Below are positions 35,256-43,400 of a stretch of 64,000 bases of DNA, in pieces; position 1 is the stretch's first letter, and every line of letters starts with the position of its first letter. The stretch spans positions 682,001 through 746,000 of the forward strand of contig NZ_KQ949023.1 of NCBI RefSeq assembly GCF_001514285.1, read 5' to 3'. Source of the stretch: Streptomyces sp. DSM 15324 (lineage in GTDB: Bacteria; Actinomycetota; Actinomycetes; Streptomycetales; Streptomycetaceae). The notes under the pieces are model-generated. The model did not search any database, was not told where the DNA came from, and worked only from the letters and a program-made list of their open reading frames with translations. Made by a program: the position numbers and the translations under genes.

Positions 35256-36038
35256 ATGCCCGACATACCCCTCGCCATGATCGCCCTCCTCTGCCTGGCC
35301 GCGCTCGCCGCGGGCTGGATCGACGCGGTGGTGGGCGGAGGCGGGCTGCTGCTCCTGCCGGTGCTGCTGCTCGGCCTGCCCGCCGGGACCCCGGCCGCGT
35401 TCGCGCTCGGCACCAACAAGGCGGTGGCGATCGTCGGCACCTCCGGTGCGGCGGTGACCTACGCCCGCAGGGCGCCGGTGGAGGTGCGCACCGCCGTACG
35501 GATCGGCCTCGCGGCGCTCGCGGGGTCCTCGGCGGGGGCGTTCTTCGCGGCCGGGATGAGCACGGAGGTGCTGAAGCCGCTGATCATGGTGGTGCTGCTG
35601 CTGGTGGCCGCGTTCGTGATCCTGCGCCCCGCCTTCGGCACCGCCCCGGCCACCGGCCCCGCCACCCGCCGCCAGGTCCTCGCCGCGATCGGCCTCGCGG
35701 GCCTCGGCATCGGCTTCTACGACGGTCTGATCGGCCCCGGCACGGGCACCTTCCTGGTCCTCACGCTCACCGCGACCCTCCACCTCGATCTGGTCACCGC
35801 CTCGGCCACCGCCAAGATCGTCAACTGCTGCACCAACGCGGGCGCCCTCGCCACCTTCGCCTGGCAGGGCAGCGTGCTGTGGCAGCTGGCCGCGCTGATG
35901 GCCCTCTTCAACCTCGCGGGAGGCACCCTCGGCGCCCGCACGGCCCTGAAGAAGGGCAGCGGGTTCGTGCGGGTGGTCCTGCTGACGGTGGTGTTCGCGC
36001 TGGTGGGGAATCTGGCCTGGCAGCAGTGGGTCGCCTAG
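35256..36038 (+). CDS. TauE/SafE-family membrane permease
   Basis: A 260-aa protein with seven to eight membrane helices, in the sulfite exporter TauE/SafE family (DUF81). Typical features are AAGWIDAVVGGGGLLLLPVLL at the N-terminus with LGTNKAVAIVGTSGAAVTY, and the internal repeat GIGFYDGLIGPGTGTFLVL followed by TASATAKIVNCCTNAGAL. Members move organosulfur compounds or other anions across the membrane; the substrate here is unknown. The ATG at 35256 gives MPDIPLAMIALL. It diverges from the nir operon, so a link to sulfur or nitrogen oxyanions is possible but unproven. Confidence 0.9.
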   Translation: MPDIPLAMIALLCLAALAAGWIDAVVGGGGLLLLPVLLLGLPAGTPAAFALGTNKAVAIVGTSGAAVTYARRAPVEVRTAVRIGLAALAGSSAGAFFAAGMSTEVLKPLIMVVLLLVAAFVILRPAFGTAPATGPATRRQVLAAIGLAGLGIGFYDGLIGPGTGTFLVLTLTATLHLDLVTASATAKIVNCCTNAGALATFAWQGSVLWQLAALMALFNLAGGTLGARTALKKGSGFVRVVLLTVVFALVGNLAWQQWVA

Positions 36039-36044
36039 CCCCGC

Positions 36045-36734
36045 CTAGCCACGGCTGCCGGTGAGGTGGGCGAAGACGACCACGTTGCCCTGGTAGCCGG
36101 TGGTCTTCGCGTAGGCGCCGCCGCAGGTGATCACCCGTAGCTCGGGGCGGGCGGCGGCGCCGTAGACCCTGGCGTCGGGGAAGTGGCGGGCGTCGTAGAC
36201 CTCCACCGCGTCCACGGTGAAGACGGCGACCGTGCCGTCGCGGCGGTCCACCTCGACGGTGCTGTGCTTGCGCAGGGCGCCGAGGTCGTAGAAGACGGCG
36301 GGGCCGTCGGCGGTGTCGACGTGGCCCGCGACGATCGCGGTGCCCCGTTCGCCGGGGGTCGTCCCCGCCTCGTACCAGCTGGCCAGGTTCTCGCGGTTGG
36401 CGGGCGGGGCGGCGAGGCTTCCCGCCGGGGTGAGGGACAGACCGGTCAGCGGGGCGTCGACGTGGAGGGCGGGGATACGGATACGGGTGGGCGGGGACGG
36501 CGGGAGTGCCGGGAGCGCAGGGGCGGAACGTATCGCCGTGTTCGTGCCGTTGCGGTTGCCGCCGCTGCTACGGCCGGTGCCGGTGCCCGTGCCCGCGTCC
36601 TCGCCCGAGTGCGCCTGGGCGGCCGTCGGCTGCGGCGGGGCGTGGGTCTCGGTGCCGTGGTGCAGCAGCCAGGTGCCCGCGCACAGGGAGGCCACGGTGA
36701 CGGCGGCTATGAGGGTGTTGCCGACCCTGCGCAT
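36045..36734 (-). CDS. Class F sortase
   Basis: A 229-aa membrane-anchored transpeptidase or protease. One N-terminal helix (residues ~8-25) is followed by a Pro/Thr/Gly-rich linker to ~85 and then the sortase beta-barrel. The catalytic His is in VAGHVDTADG and the catalytic Cys in RVITCGG near residue 205. The Arg usually described in sortase active sites is not obvious: the strand after the Cys reads GYQGNVVVFAHL. The ATG at 36734 gives MRRVGNT. The next upstream gene on the same strand encodes a secreted, tail-anchored protein that is the probable substrate. Confidence 0.88.
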   Translation of the reverse strand: MRRVGNTLIAAVTVASLCAGTWLLHHGTETHAPPQPTAAQAHSGEDAGTGTGTGRSSGGNRNGTNTAIRSAPALPALPPSPPTRIRIPALHVDAPLTGLSLTPAGSLAAPPANRENLASWYEAGTTPGERGTAIVAGHVDTADGPAVFYDLGALRKHSTVEVDRRDGTVAVFTVDAVEVYDARHFPDARVYGAAARPELRVITCGGAYAKTTGYQGNVVVFAHLTGSRG

Positions 36735-36853
36735 GCGGATCCCGACCTCTCTGTCTACGGGCGCCCCGTACCCCCCTCCGGGCCGCGAGGGGCGTCGGGC
36801 CCGGAGGGGGAGGGGACATGCGGTACCGCTGGACGGACAGCGGAGGGTGTCCG

Positions 36854-37381
36854 TCAGATCCCGTCGCCTCTCGCCCGGCGATGCAGGAGCCAGGTACCGC
36901 CCGCGGCGGCGACGGCGAGTGCCGCCACGCCGGCCGCGGTCTGCACGGGGTCGGGGCCGAGTGCGCCGCCGACCCCCGTCTTCACACTTCCGCGCGGGGC
37001 GACCGGCCGCCGCGCCGAGGCCAGCGCCACCTCCAGGTCCCCGGTGAGCCGTGGGCCGCCCCGCGCGCACTGCGCGACGATCTCGTACGTCCCCGGCTGC
37101 GCGCTCGGCGGCACCCGGAACGTGCCGCTCGCCCCGCCTCGCTGCCCGCCCGGCACGAGGGTGAACCGGCCGGCGCCCACCGCGCCCGCGTCGCCCGCCG
37201 CCGTGCCGTCCGTGCCGCACGCCGCGGTGTGCACCGTGACCGGGTCGCCGGGGACGACCCCGACGGGGCGGATCTCCAGGTCCGTGCCCACCCCGCGCGC
37301 CCCGTTCGCCGGGACGGCGGTCCCGCCCGCGACGGCGACGGCGAGCGCGGTGCTGGTCAGCAGACGGGTGGTACGTCGCAT
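36854..37381 (-). CDS. Secreted tail-anchored protein, probable sortase substrate
   Basis: A 175-aa exported protein. A signal peptide (MRRTTRLLTSTALAVAVAGG, cleavage near ANG-AR at about 27) precedes an Ig-like domain with two Cys (TAACGTDG and IVAQCARGG), then a Pro-rich hinge. The tail is VKTGVGGALGPD, a hydrophobic helix (VQTAAGVAALAVAAAGG), and a positive end (HRRARG). That signal-helix-charge tail is the layout of a sortase substrate, with VKTG as a possible noncanonical cleavage motif. The class F sortase gene lies 119 bp downstream on the same strand. The family itself is not recognised. Confidence 0.78.
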   Translation of the reverse strand: MRRTTRLLTSTALAVAVAGGTAVPANGARGVGTDLEIRPVGVVPGDPVTVHTAACGTDGTAAGDAGAVGAGRFTLVPGGQRGGASGTFRVPPSAQPGTYEIVAQCARGGPRLTGDLEVALASARRPVAPRGSVKTGVGGALGPDPVQTAAGVAALAVAAAGGTWLLHRRARGDGI

Positions 37382-37615
37382 CGTCGCTCCCTCGCAGCGC
37401 CTCGGATCGTGTCCCTGCCCTTTCGAGGTAAGTCCCCGCAGGACGCCGGCGCTCCCTGAAGGGCTGTCAGGAATGGGGTGAACGGGTGTCGGGGCGCGCC
37501 GGGACCGGGGGGTGCGGGCGTCCGTTTCGGCAGGTCACCGGGGTGGGTCCGCAGGGCCGGGAAAAGGCGGCGGAAAAGGTGCCCCCAGGGGGTGTGAACG
37601 GGTGACCGAGGCCGG

Positions 37616-38050
37616 TCAGCGGCGGGCCGACCAGTCGCCGCCCCGCAGACGCTCGCCCCGTGCGCGCAGCCGGGCGGCCACCGCGGGGGCCGCCAGATAG
37701 ACCCAGGCCCGCACCGGGCCCGCCTCCGTCGTCACCTCGCGGACCACCCGCTCGTACAGGCTGCGCGGATCGCCCGGCGTGTACTCCTCCAGCCGGTCCA
37801 GTTCGGCGAGCAGCCGCCCGTAGGTCCCGGGGCGGGCGGTGACGAGATCGCCGGTGACGGTCCCGCCGGGTTCGTCGACGGCGTAGGGGTAGCCGGGGCC
37901 GTCGTAGAGCACGGCGTCCGTCAGCCGGGCCGGTTCCTCGCGCAGGGTGCGGCCGCGCAGGAAGAGGCCGTGATTGACCTCGCCGGGGCGCAGGGTGCCG
38001 TAGACGAAGAACGGCAGGTGGGGCCGGGGCGGGGTGGTCGGGTCGCTCAC
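37616..38050 (-). CDS. Gamma-glutamylcyclotransferase-like protein
   Basis: A 144-aa protein of the GGCT/AIG2 fold, with the hallmark FFVYGTLRPGEVNHGLF at the N-terminus and RLEEYTPGDPRSLYER containing the expected acidic residue. Relatives release 5-oxoproline from gamma-glutamyl amines or peptides; the true substrate is unknown. The GTG at 38050 gives VSDPTTPPRPH and has GGGAGAG about 10 nt upstream. It diverges from the M4 protease gene. Confidence 0.86.
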   Translation of the reverse strand: MSDPTTPPRPHLPFFVYGTLRPGEVNHGLFLRGRTLREEPARLTDAVLYDGPGYPYAVDEPGGTVTGDLVTARPGTYGRLLAELDRLEEYTPGDPRSLYERVVREVTTEAGPVRAWVYLAAPAVAARLRARGERLRGGDWSARR

Positions 38051-38140
38051 GGGGACGATTCTCTCCCGGGCGGGTGCCTGCCGGGAGTGCCTCCCTTTCA
38101 CCGGCCCCTCCTCGTGGTTCAGGGGCGGAGGCACTCTGGA

Positions 38141-38253
38141 CATGACTTGTCATGCCCTCTTAAATCGCAGGACGGCATCAGGCACCGCTCTCAGCACGAC
38201 CTCAGGCACGACCTAAGGCACCGCTTTCAGGCACGACCTCAGGTACCACCTCT
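38141..38253 (+). promoter_or_regulatory. Palindrome and 36-bp direct repeat upstream of the M4 protease
   Basis: CATGAC-TT-GTCATG (38141-38154) is a perfect palindrome. It is followed by two imperfect copies of a unit beginning GGCACCGCTCTCAGCACGAC at 38181 and 38217. The second copy starts GGCACCGCTTTCAGGCACGA. The block lies between two divergent genes and holds no gene of its own, so a regulatory role is likely. Confidence 0.5.
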
Positions 38254-38308
38254 GCGCCACCCCCACACGCGCCCCCACGGCGCCCTTCCGAGGAGACCGA
38301 GCAGACTG

Positions 38309-39958
38309 ATGAGTCGGATACGGCAGCACGTCCGAGGTTCCCGTCTCGCCACCGCCGGCATCGCCGTCACCACGGCCACCCTGCTGGCCGCCGTACTCTC
38401 CCCGGCCGCCGACGCGGCCGGCAGACCCACCCGCGCCACCGCGCTCGACCACGCCGCGGCCGCCCTCGTCGAGCACGCCGCGAGCCTGGGGCTGACCGCC
38501 CCCCAGGACACCGCCGTCCGGGACGTCGTCATCGACAAGGACGGCGCCCAGCACGTCCGCTACGACCGCACCTACCGCGAACTCCCCGTCCTCGGCGGCG
38601 ACTTCGTCGTCCACCTGGCGCCCGACGGCACCTACCGCACGGCGAACCGGGCGACCCGGGCGGCGATCTCGCTGCCCACCATCACCCCCCGTATCTCCGC
38701 GCCCAAGGCCGCCGACGCCGCCGTGAACGCGCTGCGCGCGGCGGCCGGCCTCGGCAAGGCCCTCAAGCAGGTCAAGGCCAAGCCGCAGCTGGTCGTCGAC
38801 GCCCTGCACGGCACCCCGAAGCTCGCCTGGCGCACCGACGCCGTCGGCCTGGACTCCCTCGGCAACCCGGTCGCCCGCACGGTGCTGACCGACGCGCGCA
38901 CCGGCGCGCAGATCGACGCCTGGGACTCCATCGAGACGGTGACCGGCGACGGCAAGTCCCTCTACGGCGGCACGGTGCCGCTGGAGACGACGCTCTCGGG
39001 ATCGTCGTACCAGCTCAAGGACCCCAACCGCGGGAACACGTACACCGGTGACGCGGCGAACAAGACCGACCTGTGCATCTTCGGCATCTGCATCAGCCGC
39101 GCGCCCGCGACGCTGTTCGCCGACACCGACAACCACTGGGGCACGGGCGCCTCCTCCGACCGCTCCACGGCCGCGGTCGACGCGCAGTACGGCACCAACG
39201 TGACCTGGGACTACTACAAGAACGTGCACGGCCGCAACGGCATCGGCAACGACGGCAAGGGCTCCTACAACCGCGTCCACTACGGCAACGCCTACAACAA
39301 CGCCTTCTGGGACGACAGTTGCTTCTGCATGACCTACGGCGACGGCGACGGCACCCAGCTCGGCCCGCTGGTGGGGCTGGACGTGGCGGGGCACGAGATG
39401 TCCCACGGCGTGACCTCGAAGTCCGCCAACCTGACCTACTCGGGCGAGTCCGGCGGCCTGAACGAGGCCACCTCGGACATCTTCGGCAGCCTGGTCGAGT
39501 TCTACGCCAACAACGCCTCCGACACAGGTGACTACCTGATCGGCGAGAAGATCGTCCGCTCCGGCTTCGGCCGGGACGCCCTGCGGTACATGGACAAGCC
39601 CAGCAAGGACGGCAGTTCCGCCGACTACTGGAGCAGCTCGGTCGGCAACCTCGACGTCCACTACTCCTCGGGTGTCGCCAACCACTTCGCCTATCTGCTG
39701 GCCGAGGGCAGCGGCTCCAAGACCATCAACGGCGTCACCTACAACTCCCCGACGTACAACGGCTCCACGGTCACCGGGATCGGCCGGGACAAGCTGGGCG
39801 CCATCTGGTACCGGGCGCTGACGGTCTACATGACGTCGTCCACGAAGTACGCGGGCGCCCGGACGGCGACCCTCAACGCCGCCCGTGACCTCTACGGCTC
39901 CGGCAGCACGGAGTACAACGCGGTCGCCGCCGCGTGGACCGCGGTGAACGTGAACTGA
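38309..39958 (+). CDS. Secreted M4-family (thermolysin-like) neutral metalloprotease
   Basis: A 549-aa preproprotease. An N-terminal signal peptide (residues ~1-38, ATLLAAVLSPAADAA) leads into a propeptide with FTP/PepSY features to about residue 200 (YRELPVLGGDFVVHL). The catalytic domain carries the zinc motif HEMSH (362-366) and the third ligand in SGGLNEATSDIFGS. The C-terminal half has DVHYSSGVANHFAYLLA and ends around YGSGSTEYNAVAAAW. It degrades extracellular proteins after zinc-dependent autoprocessing. The ATG at 38309 follows GAGGAGACC. The upstream direct repeats may control it. Confidence 0.95.
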   Translation: MSRIRQHVRGSRLATAGIAVTTATLLAAVLSPAADAAGRPTRATALDHAAAALVEHAASLGLTAPQDTAVRDVVIDKDGAQHVRYDRTYRELPVLGGDFVVHLAPDGTYRTANRATRAAISLPTITPRISAPKAADAAVNALRAAAGLGKALKQVKAKPQLVVDALHGTPKLAWRTDAVGLDSLGNPVARTVLTDARTGAQIDAWDSIETVTGDGKSLYGGTVPLETTLSGSSYQLKDPNRGNTYTGDAANKTDLCIFGICISRAPATLFADTDNHWGTGASSDRSTAAVDAQYGTNVTWDYYKNVHGRNGIGNDGKGSYNRVHYGNAYNNAFWDDSCFCMTYGDGDGTQLGPLVGLDVAGHEMSHGVTSKSANLTYSGESGGLNEATSDIFGSLVEFYANNASDTGDYLIGEKIVRSGFGRDALRYMDKPSKDGSSADYWSSSVGNLDVHYSSGVANHFAYLLAEGSGSKTINGVTYNSPTYNGSTVTGIGRDKLGAIWYRALTVYMTSSTKYAGARTATLNAARDLYGSGSTEYNAVAAAWTAVNVN

Positions 39959-40118
39959 GCCCGGCCGCGGGGCCGTTCGGTCCTGCGCGGTGTGCGGGAG
40001 GCGAGTGCGCCAGGTGAAGGGGGCGTGAAAGCTACTCGCTTTCCCGCACACCGCACATCCGGTTAGGCTCCCTGCGCGCACGACCGGCGCGACCAGGGGG
40101 AACCGGGGGTAACAACGC

Positions 40119-40862
40119 ATGACCGAGGAAGCCGGGAGAGTCGCGGCGACCGGGCGGGGGCCGAACGCGTGGGTGCAGGTCATCTCGGCGTTCGTGGTGG
40201 TGGCGGCGCTGGCGGGGGGCTTGTGGAAGGCCCAGAAGGACCACGTCGCACGGGAGGACGCCGCCGCGGCGGCGCCCGTCGGGCCGATCTCCTGCTCGTC
40301 GGCGGCACCCACCGGGGTGCCGACGATGGTGCGGGCCGGGGTGAAGTACGTCTCCGCCAACCAGCTCTGCCAGGCGCTGAACCGCCCCGACCTGGCCGCC
40401 CTGCTCGGCACCCCGGGGGAGCGGGCGCTGTCGTACAGCGGTGACGACGACTCCGTCACCCTGGGCGGCAGTGACGTCCCGGCACCCGAGATGAACGTCA
40501 CCCTGCGCACGTACTCCGTCGAACTCTCGGCGTCCTTCGACCACTTCGCGGTCCAGGACATGGCCGGCCTGCTGGGCGGCGACGCCCGGGAGCGCACCTT
40601 CCTCGGGCGCCCGGCGGTGCTGTACTCGGACCGGACCTACTCCTACTTCTGGGGCATCCGTCCCCCCGAGGACCGGGCCGCCGGCGCGCCCAGCCACCCC
40701 ACCCGCCGGCTCGTCGTCGCCCGGGACCCGAAGGACGGCGGCGGCTCCTACGACATCGCCCTGTGGCGCGAGGACGCCGAGCGCCCGGACGACGCGGTGC
40801 TCCTGCGGCTCGCCGCGCGGATCCTGCCGACCTTGCCGGGGTGGGGCGGTTCCGGCTCCTGA
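40119..40862 (+). CDS. Membrane-anchored protein of unknown function (DUF6215-like)
   Basis: A 247-aa protein with a short cytoplasmic N-terminus, one membrane helix (residues ~17-36, VQVISAFVVVAALAGGLWK), and an extracytoplasmic domain. That domain contains two Cys (PISCSSAAP and NQLCQALNRPDL). Later landmarks are VELSASFDHFAVQDM and FLGRPAVLYSDRTYSYFW. It resembles Streptomyces proteins I recall as DUF6215, whose function is unknown. It is a single gene ending at a perfect hairpin. Confidence 0.75.
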   Translation: MTEEAGRVAATGRGPNAWVQVISAFVVVAALAGGLWKAQKDHVAREDAAAAAPVGPISCSSAAPTGVPTMVRAGVKYVSANQLCQALNRPDLAALLGTPGERALSYSGDDDSVTLGGSDVPAPEMNVTLRTYSVELSASFDHFAVQDMAGLLGGDARERTFLGRPAVLYSDRTYSYFWGIRPPEDRAAGAPSHPTRRLVVARDPKDGGGSYDIALWREDAERPDDAVLLRLAARILPTLPGWGGSGS

Positions 40863-40865
40863 CGC

Positions 40866-40907
40866 GCCGACGGCCGGCACCCCGCACGGGGTGCCGGCCG
40901 TCGGCGG
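40866..40907. terminator. Perfect 20-bp hairpin between convergent genes
   Basis: CGCCGACGGCCGGCACCCCG (40866-40885) and its exact reverse complement (40888-40907) are separated by CA. It lies 4 bp after the DUF6215-like gene and 10 bp before the convergent MFS stop, so it can end both transcripts. Confidence 0.85.
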
Positions 40908-40916
40908 TGGCGGGGC

Positions 40917-42449
40917 TCAGGCCGCCGTCTCCCGCTCCCACGAGGCGGGCTGCTGCGGGGCGGGCTGCTGCGGGGCGGTGGCCGGCCGCGGCGCCCGCCC
41001 GGGGTTCCGCATGACCAGCGCCGCCAGGACCGCCGCCGCCAGGGTGCCGATCGCGCCGACCGTGAAGGCCGTGGTCATCGACGCGGTGAACGCCTCGCGG
41101 GCCGCGTGGACCAGTGCCGGGTCGCCGTGCGCAGTCGCGAGCGCACCGGCGATCGAGCGGCGGGCGGCCTCGGGGGCGTCGGCCGGCATCCGCTCGGTGT
41201 AGCCGCCGGCGAGGAGGGAGCCGAGGATCGCGATGCCGAGGGCGGTGCCGGCCTGCTGCACGGTGTCGTTCAGGGCCGATCCGACGCCCGCCTTGTCCTC
41301 GGGGATGGTGCCCATCAGCGCGCTCACCGCGGCCGGCATCGCCATGCCCGCGCCGAAGCCGAGCAGGCCCAGGGCGACGGCGGGGACGGTGAACCCGGAG
41401 CCGGCGTCGACCGTGGTCAGCAGGGCGAAGCAGACGGCCATCACCAGCAGGCCGGCGACGACGACGCGCCGGTTGCCGGTCCGCGCCGCCAGCTTCACGC
41501 CGAGTGCGTTGCCCGCCAGCGCGGCGACGGCGAGCGGCAGGAAGGCCAGGCCCGCCTCGATGGGGGAGCGGCCGAGGACGAACTGAAGGTACTGGGTGAG
41601 GACCAGCAGCAGGCCGCCGTTGCCGATCTGGACGAGCGCCAGCGACAGCGAACCGCCGCTGAAGTCACGGTGCTTGAACAGGACCAGCGGGACCATGGGG
41701 GTCTCGGTGACGTTCTCCCAGACCACGAAGCCGGTCAGGGCGAGGACGGCCACCGCGAGGGAAAGGGCCGAGCGGCCGCCGAAGGCCCCGTGCTGCGGGA
41801 TCTCGATGATCCACCAGACCAGCGCGGTCATGCCGACCGCCGAGAGCACGGCGCCCAGCGGGTCCGGCTTCTGCCAGGGTGCCCGCGACTCCGGCATCAG
41901 GACCACACCCGCGACGAGGGCCAGGGCGACGACCGGGACGTTCAGGAAGAAGATCGAGTGCCAGGAGAAGTGGGCGATCAGGACGCCGCCCAGCACCGGA
42001 CTGCCGACCAGGCCGAGCATCGACACCGAACCCCAGGCCGCCATGGCCTTCCCGCGCTCCTCCTCGTCGAAGACCGTGATGAGGATGGAGAGGGTGGAGG
42101 GCATGATCAGCGCGCCGCCCACGCCCATCGCGGTGCGGACGGCGATCACCTCGCCGGGGCTGGTGCAGACCGTCGCCGCGAGGGAGGCGGCCCCGAAGAG
42201 CACCAGGCCGATCAGCATCACCCGCCGGCGGCCGAAGCGGTCGCCGAGGCTGCCCGAGGTGAGCAGGAGACCCGCGAAGACCAGGATGTAGGAGTCGAGG
42301 ATCCACTGGGTGTCCTGGGCGCTCGCCCCGAGGTCCTCGGTCATCGAGGGCACCGCGACGGTCAGCGCCATGCTGTCGATCGTCAGGACCAGCGTGCTCA
42401 GGCACAGCACCACGAGGATCCACCAGCGGCGTGGAGTGCGGCTTTCCAT
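40917..42449 (-). CDS. MFS transporter, DHA2 family (exporter paired with a TetR regulator)
   Basis: A 510-aa, about 14-helix exporter: LVLTIDSMALTVAVPSM in helix 1, motif A GSLGDRFGRRRVM, and the antiporter motif SPVLGGVLIAHFSWHSIFFLNVP. It likely exports an antibiotic or other toxic compound, which is unidentified. The ATG at 42449 starts MESRTPRRWW. The 219-bp gap to the divergent TetR gene carries an array of operator half-sites, the first only 29 bp from this start codon, so strong repression and induction are expected. Confidence 0.94.
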   Translation of the reverse strand: MESRTPRRWWILVVLCLSTLVLTIDSMALTVAVPSMTEDLGASAQDTQWILDSYILVFAGLLLTSGSLGDRFGRRRVMLIGLVLFGAASLAATVCTSPGEVIAVRTAMGVGGALIMPSTLSILITVFDEEERGKAMAAWGSVSMLGLVGSPVLGGVLIAHFSWHSIFFLNVPVVALALVAGVVLMPESRAPWQKPDPLGAVLSAVGMTALVWWIIEIPQHGAFGGRSALSLAVAVLALTGFVVWENVTETPMVPLVLFKHRDFSGGSLSLALVQIGNGGLLLVLTQYLQFVLGRSPIEAGLAFLPLAVAALAGNALGVKLAARTGNRRVVVAGLLVMAVCFALLTTVDAGSGFTVPAVALGLLGFGAGMAMPAAVSALMGTIPEDKAGVGSALNDTVQQAGTALGIAILGSLLAGGYTERMPADAPEAARRSIAGALATAHGDPALVHAAREAFTASMTTAFTVGAIGTLAAAVLAALVMRNPGRAPRPATAPQQPAPQQPASWERETAA

Positions 42450-42477
42450 GGGGTCGGGTCCCTTCCCGTCGGGGTGC

Positions 42478-42631
42478 GTACGGTGTTCCGCCGTGTGCGT
42501 ACACCGTTCCGCTCGGTGCGTACAGCGTTCTAGGCGATGCGTACGGTGTTCCGTGCGATGCGAACACTGTACGCAGAGCGGAACGGTGTGCGCAAGGCTC
42601 GAACTCTGTACGCTTGAGGCGCACGATGTAC
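42478..42631. promoter_or_regulatory. Array of eight 11-bp operator half-sites between MFS and TetR genes
   Basis: GTACRSNGTTC-type elements occur in direct orientation at 42478, 42499, 42520 and 42541 (exact 21-bp period). They recur in inverted orientation at 42562, 42581, 42601 and 42621 (19-20-bp period). The innermost pair forms a long near-palindrome (TGCGTACGGTGTTCC, then CGAACACTGTACGCA). The array fills the divergent promoter region, so the TetR protein encoded beside it is the likely binder. Confidence 0.75.
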
Positions 42632-42668
42632 GCCACCCGTCCTTCGACCCCGATCCGGAGGGGATCTC

Positions 42669-43397
42669 ATGGCCGCCGCCCGAACGAAGAACCCGAACCC
42701 CGTGCCCTCCGTCTGGACCCGGCAGAAACGCGAACCCGACCAGCCCTCGCTGAGCCGGGCCGCGATCGTGCGGGAGGCCGTCGCGATGCTGGACTCCGAG
42801 GGCATCGAGGCGCTGAGCATGCGCAAGCTCGGCGCCCGGCTGGGCGCGGGCGCGACCTCCCTCTACCGGCACGTCGCCACCAAGGACGAGCTGATGGAAC
42901 TCGCGGTCGACGAGGTCGCGGCCGAGGTGCACGTCCCGGCGATCGAGGGCGCCGACTGGCGTACGGCCGCCACGGGGGCCGCCGCCTCCTTCCGGGCCGC
43001 GGCCCTGCGGCACCCCTGGCTGTCCTCGGTCCTCGGGCAGGCGGGCCTCGCCTACCTCGGCCCCAACCTCATGGCCTTCTCCGAGCGCCTCGCCGCCCTG
43101 TTCACGGCCGCCGGGTTCCCCGAGCCGAACCGGGCGGCCGAGCCGCTGCTCAGCTATGTCATCGGCATCAGCACCACCGAGGCGGCCTGGCTCACCACGG
43201 TCGCCCGCTCCGGCGAGACCGAAGCCGAGTTCCTCGCGCGCCTCATGCCCGCCGCCCAGCGGGCCGCCGCGCCCTACGAACACCTCGCGGTGGAGTACGC
43301 CGTCGAGACGGCCGACCCCACCGCCCTGCGCGAGGAGAAGTTCCGCTACGGCCTGGAGACCGTCCTCGACGGCCTCGCCCTGCGTCTGCCCCGCTGA
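42669..43397 (+). CDS. TetR/AcrR family regulator (TetR class C-terminal domain)
   Basis: A 242-aa repressor. After a ~30-residue basic leader, the helix-turn-helix (about 35-75) reads IVREAVAMLDSEGIEALSMRKL followed by GAGATSLYRHVATKDELMELA. The C-terminal domain resembles that of tetracycline-type TetR proteins (ATGAAASFRAAALRHPWLSSVL). The ATG at 42669 has GGAGGGG upstream. It is divergent from a drug-type MFS exporter and faces the eight-site operator array, which it probably binds to repress both genes. The inducer is unknown. It is convergent with the nitrate reductase gene, 3 bp apart. Confidence 0.93.
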   Translation: MAAARTKNPNPVPSVWTRQKREPDQPSLSRAAIVREAVAMLDSEGIEALSMRKLGARLGAGATSLYRHVATKDELMELAVDEVAAEVHVPAIEGADWRTAATGAAASFRAAALRHPWLSSVLGQAGLAYLGPNLMAFSERLAALFTAAGFPEPNRAAEPLLSYVIGISTTEAAWLTTVARSGETEAEFLARLMPAAQRAAAPYEHLAVEYAVETADPTALREEKFRYGLETVLDGLALRLPR

Positions 43398-43400
43398 GTC

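Noticed and set aside
37970..38308. N-terminal extension of the M4 protease
   Set aside because: It would run over the cyclotransferase gene and the direct repeats and place a signal peptide in the middle of the protein.
42478..42631. Possible CRISPR or coding repeat at the MFS/TetR gap
   Set aside because: Only 11 bp are conserved, orientation flips in the middle and the spacing equals two helical turns; this is an operator pattern.
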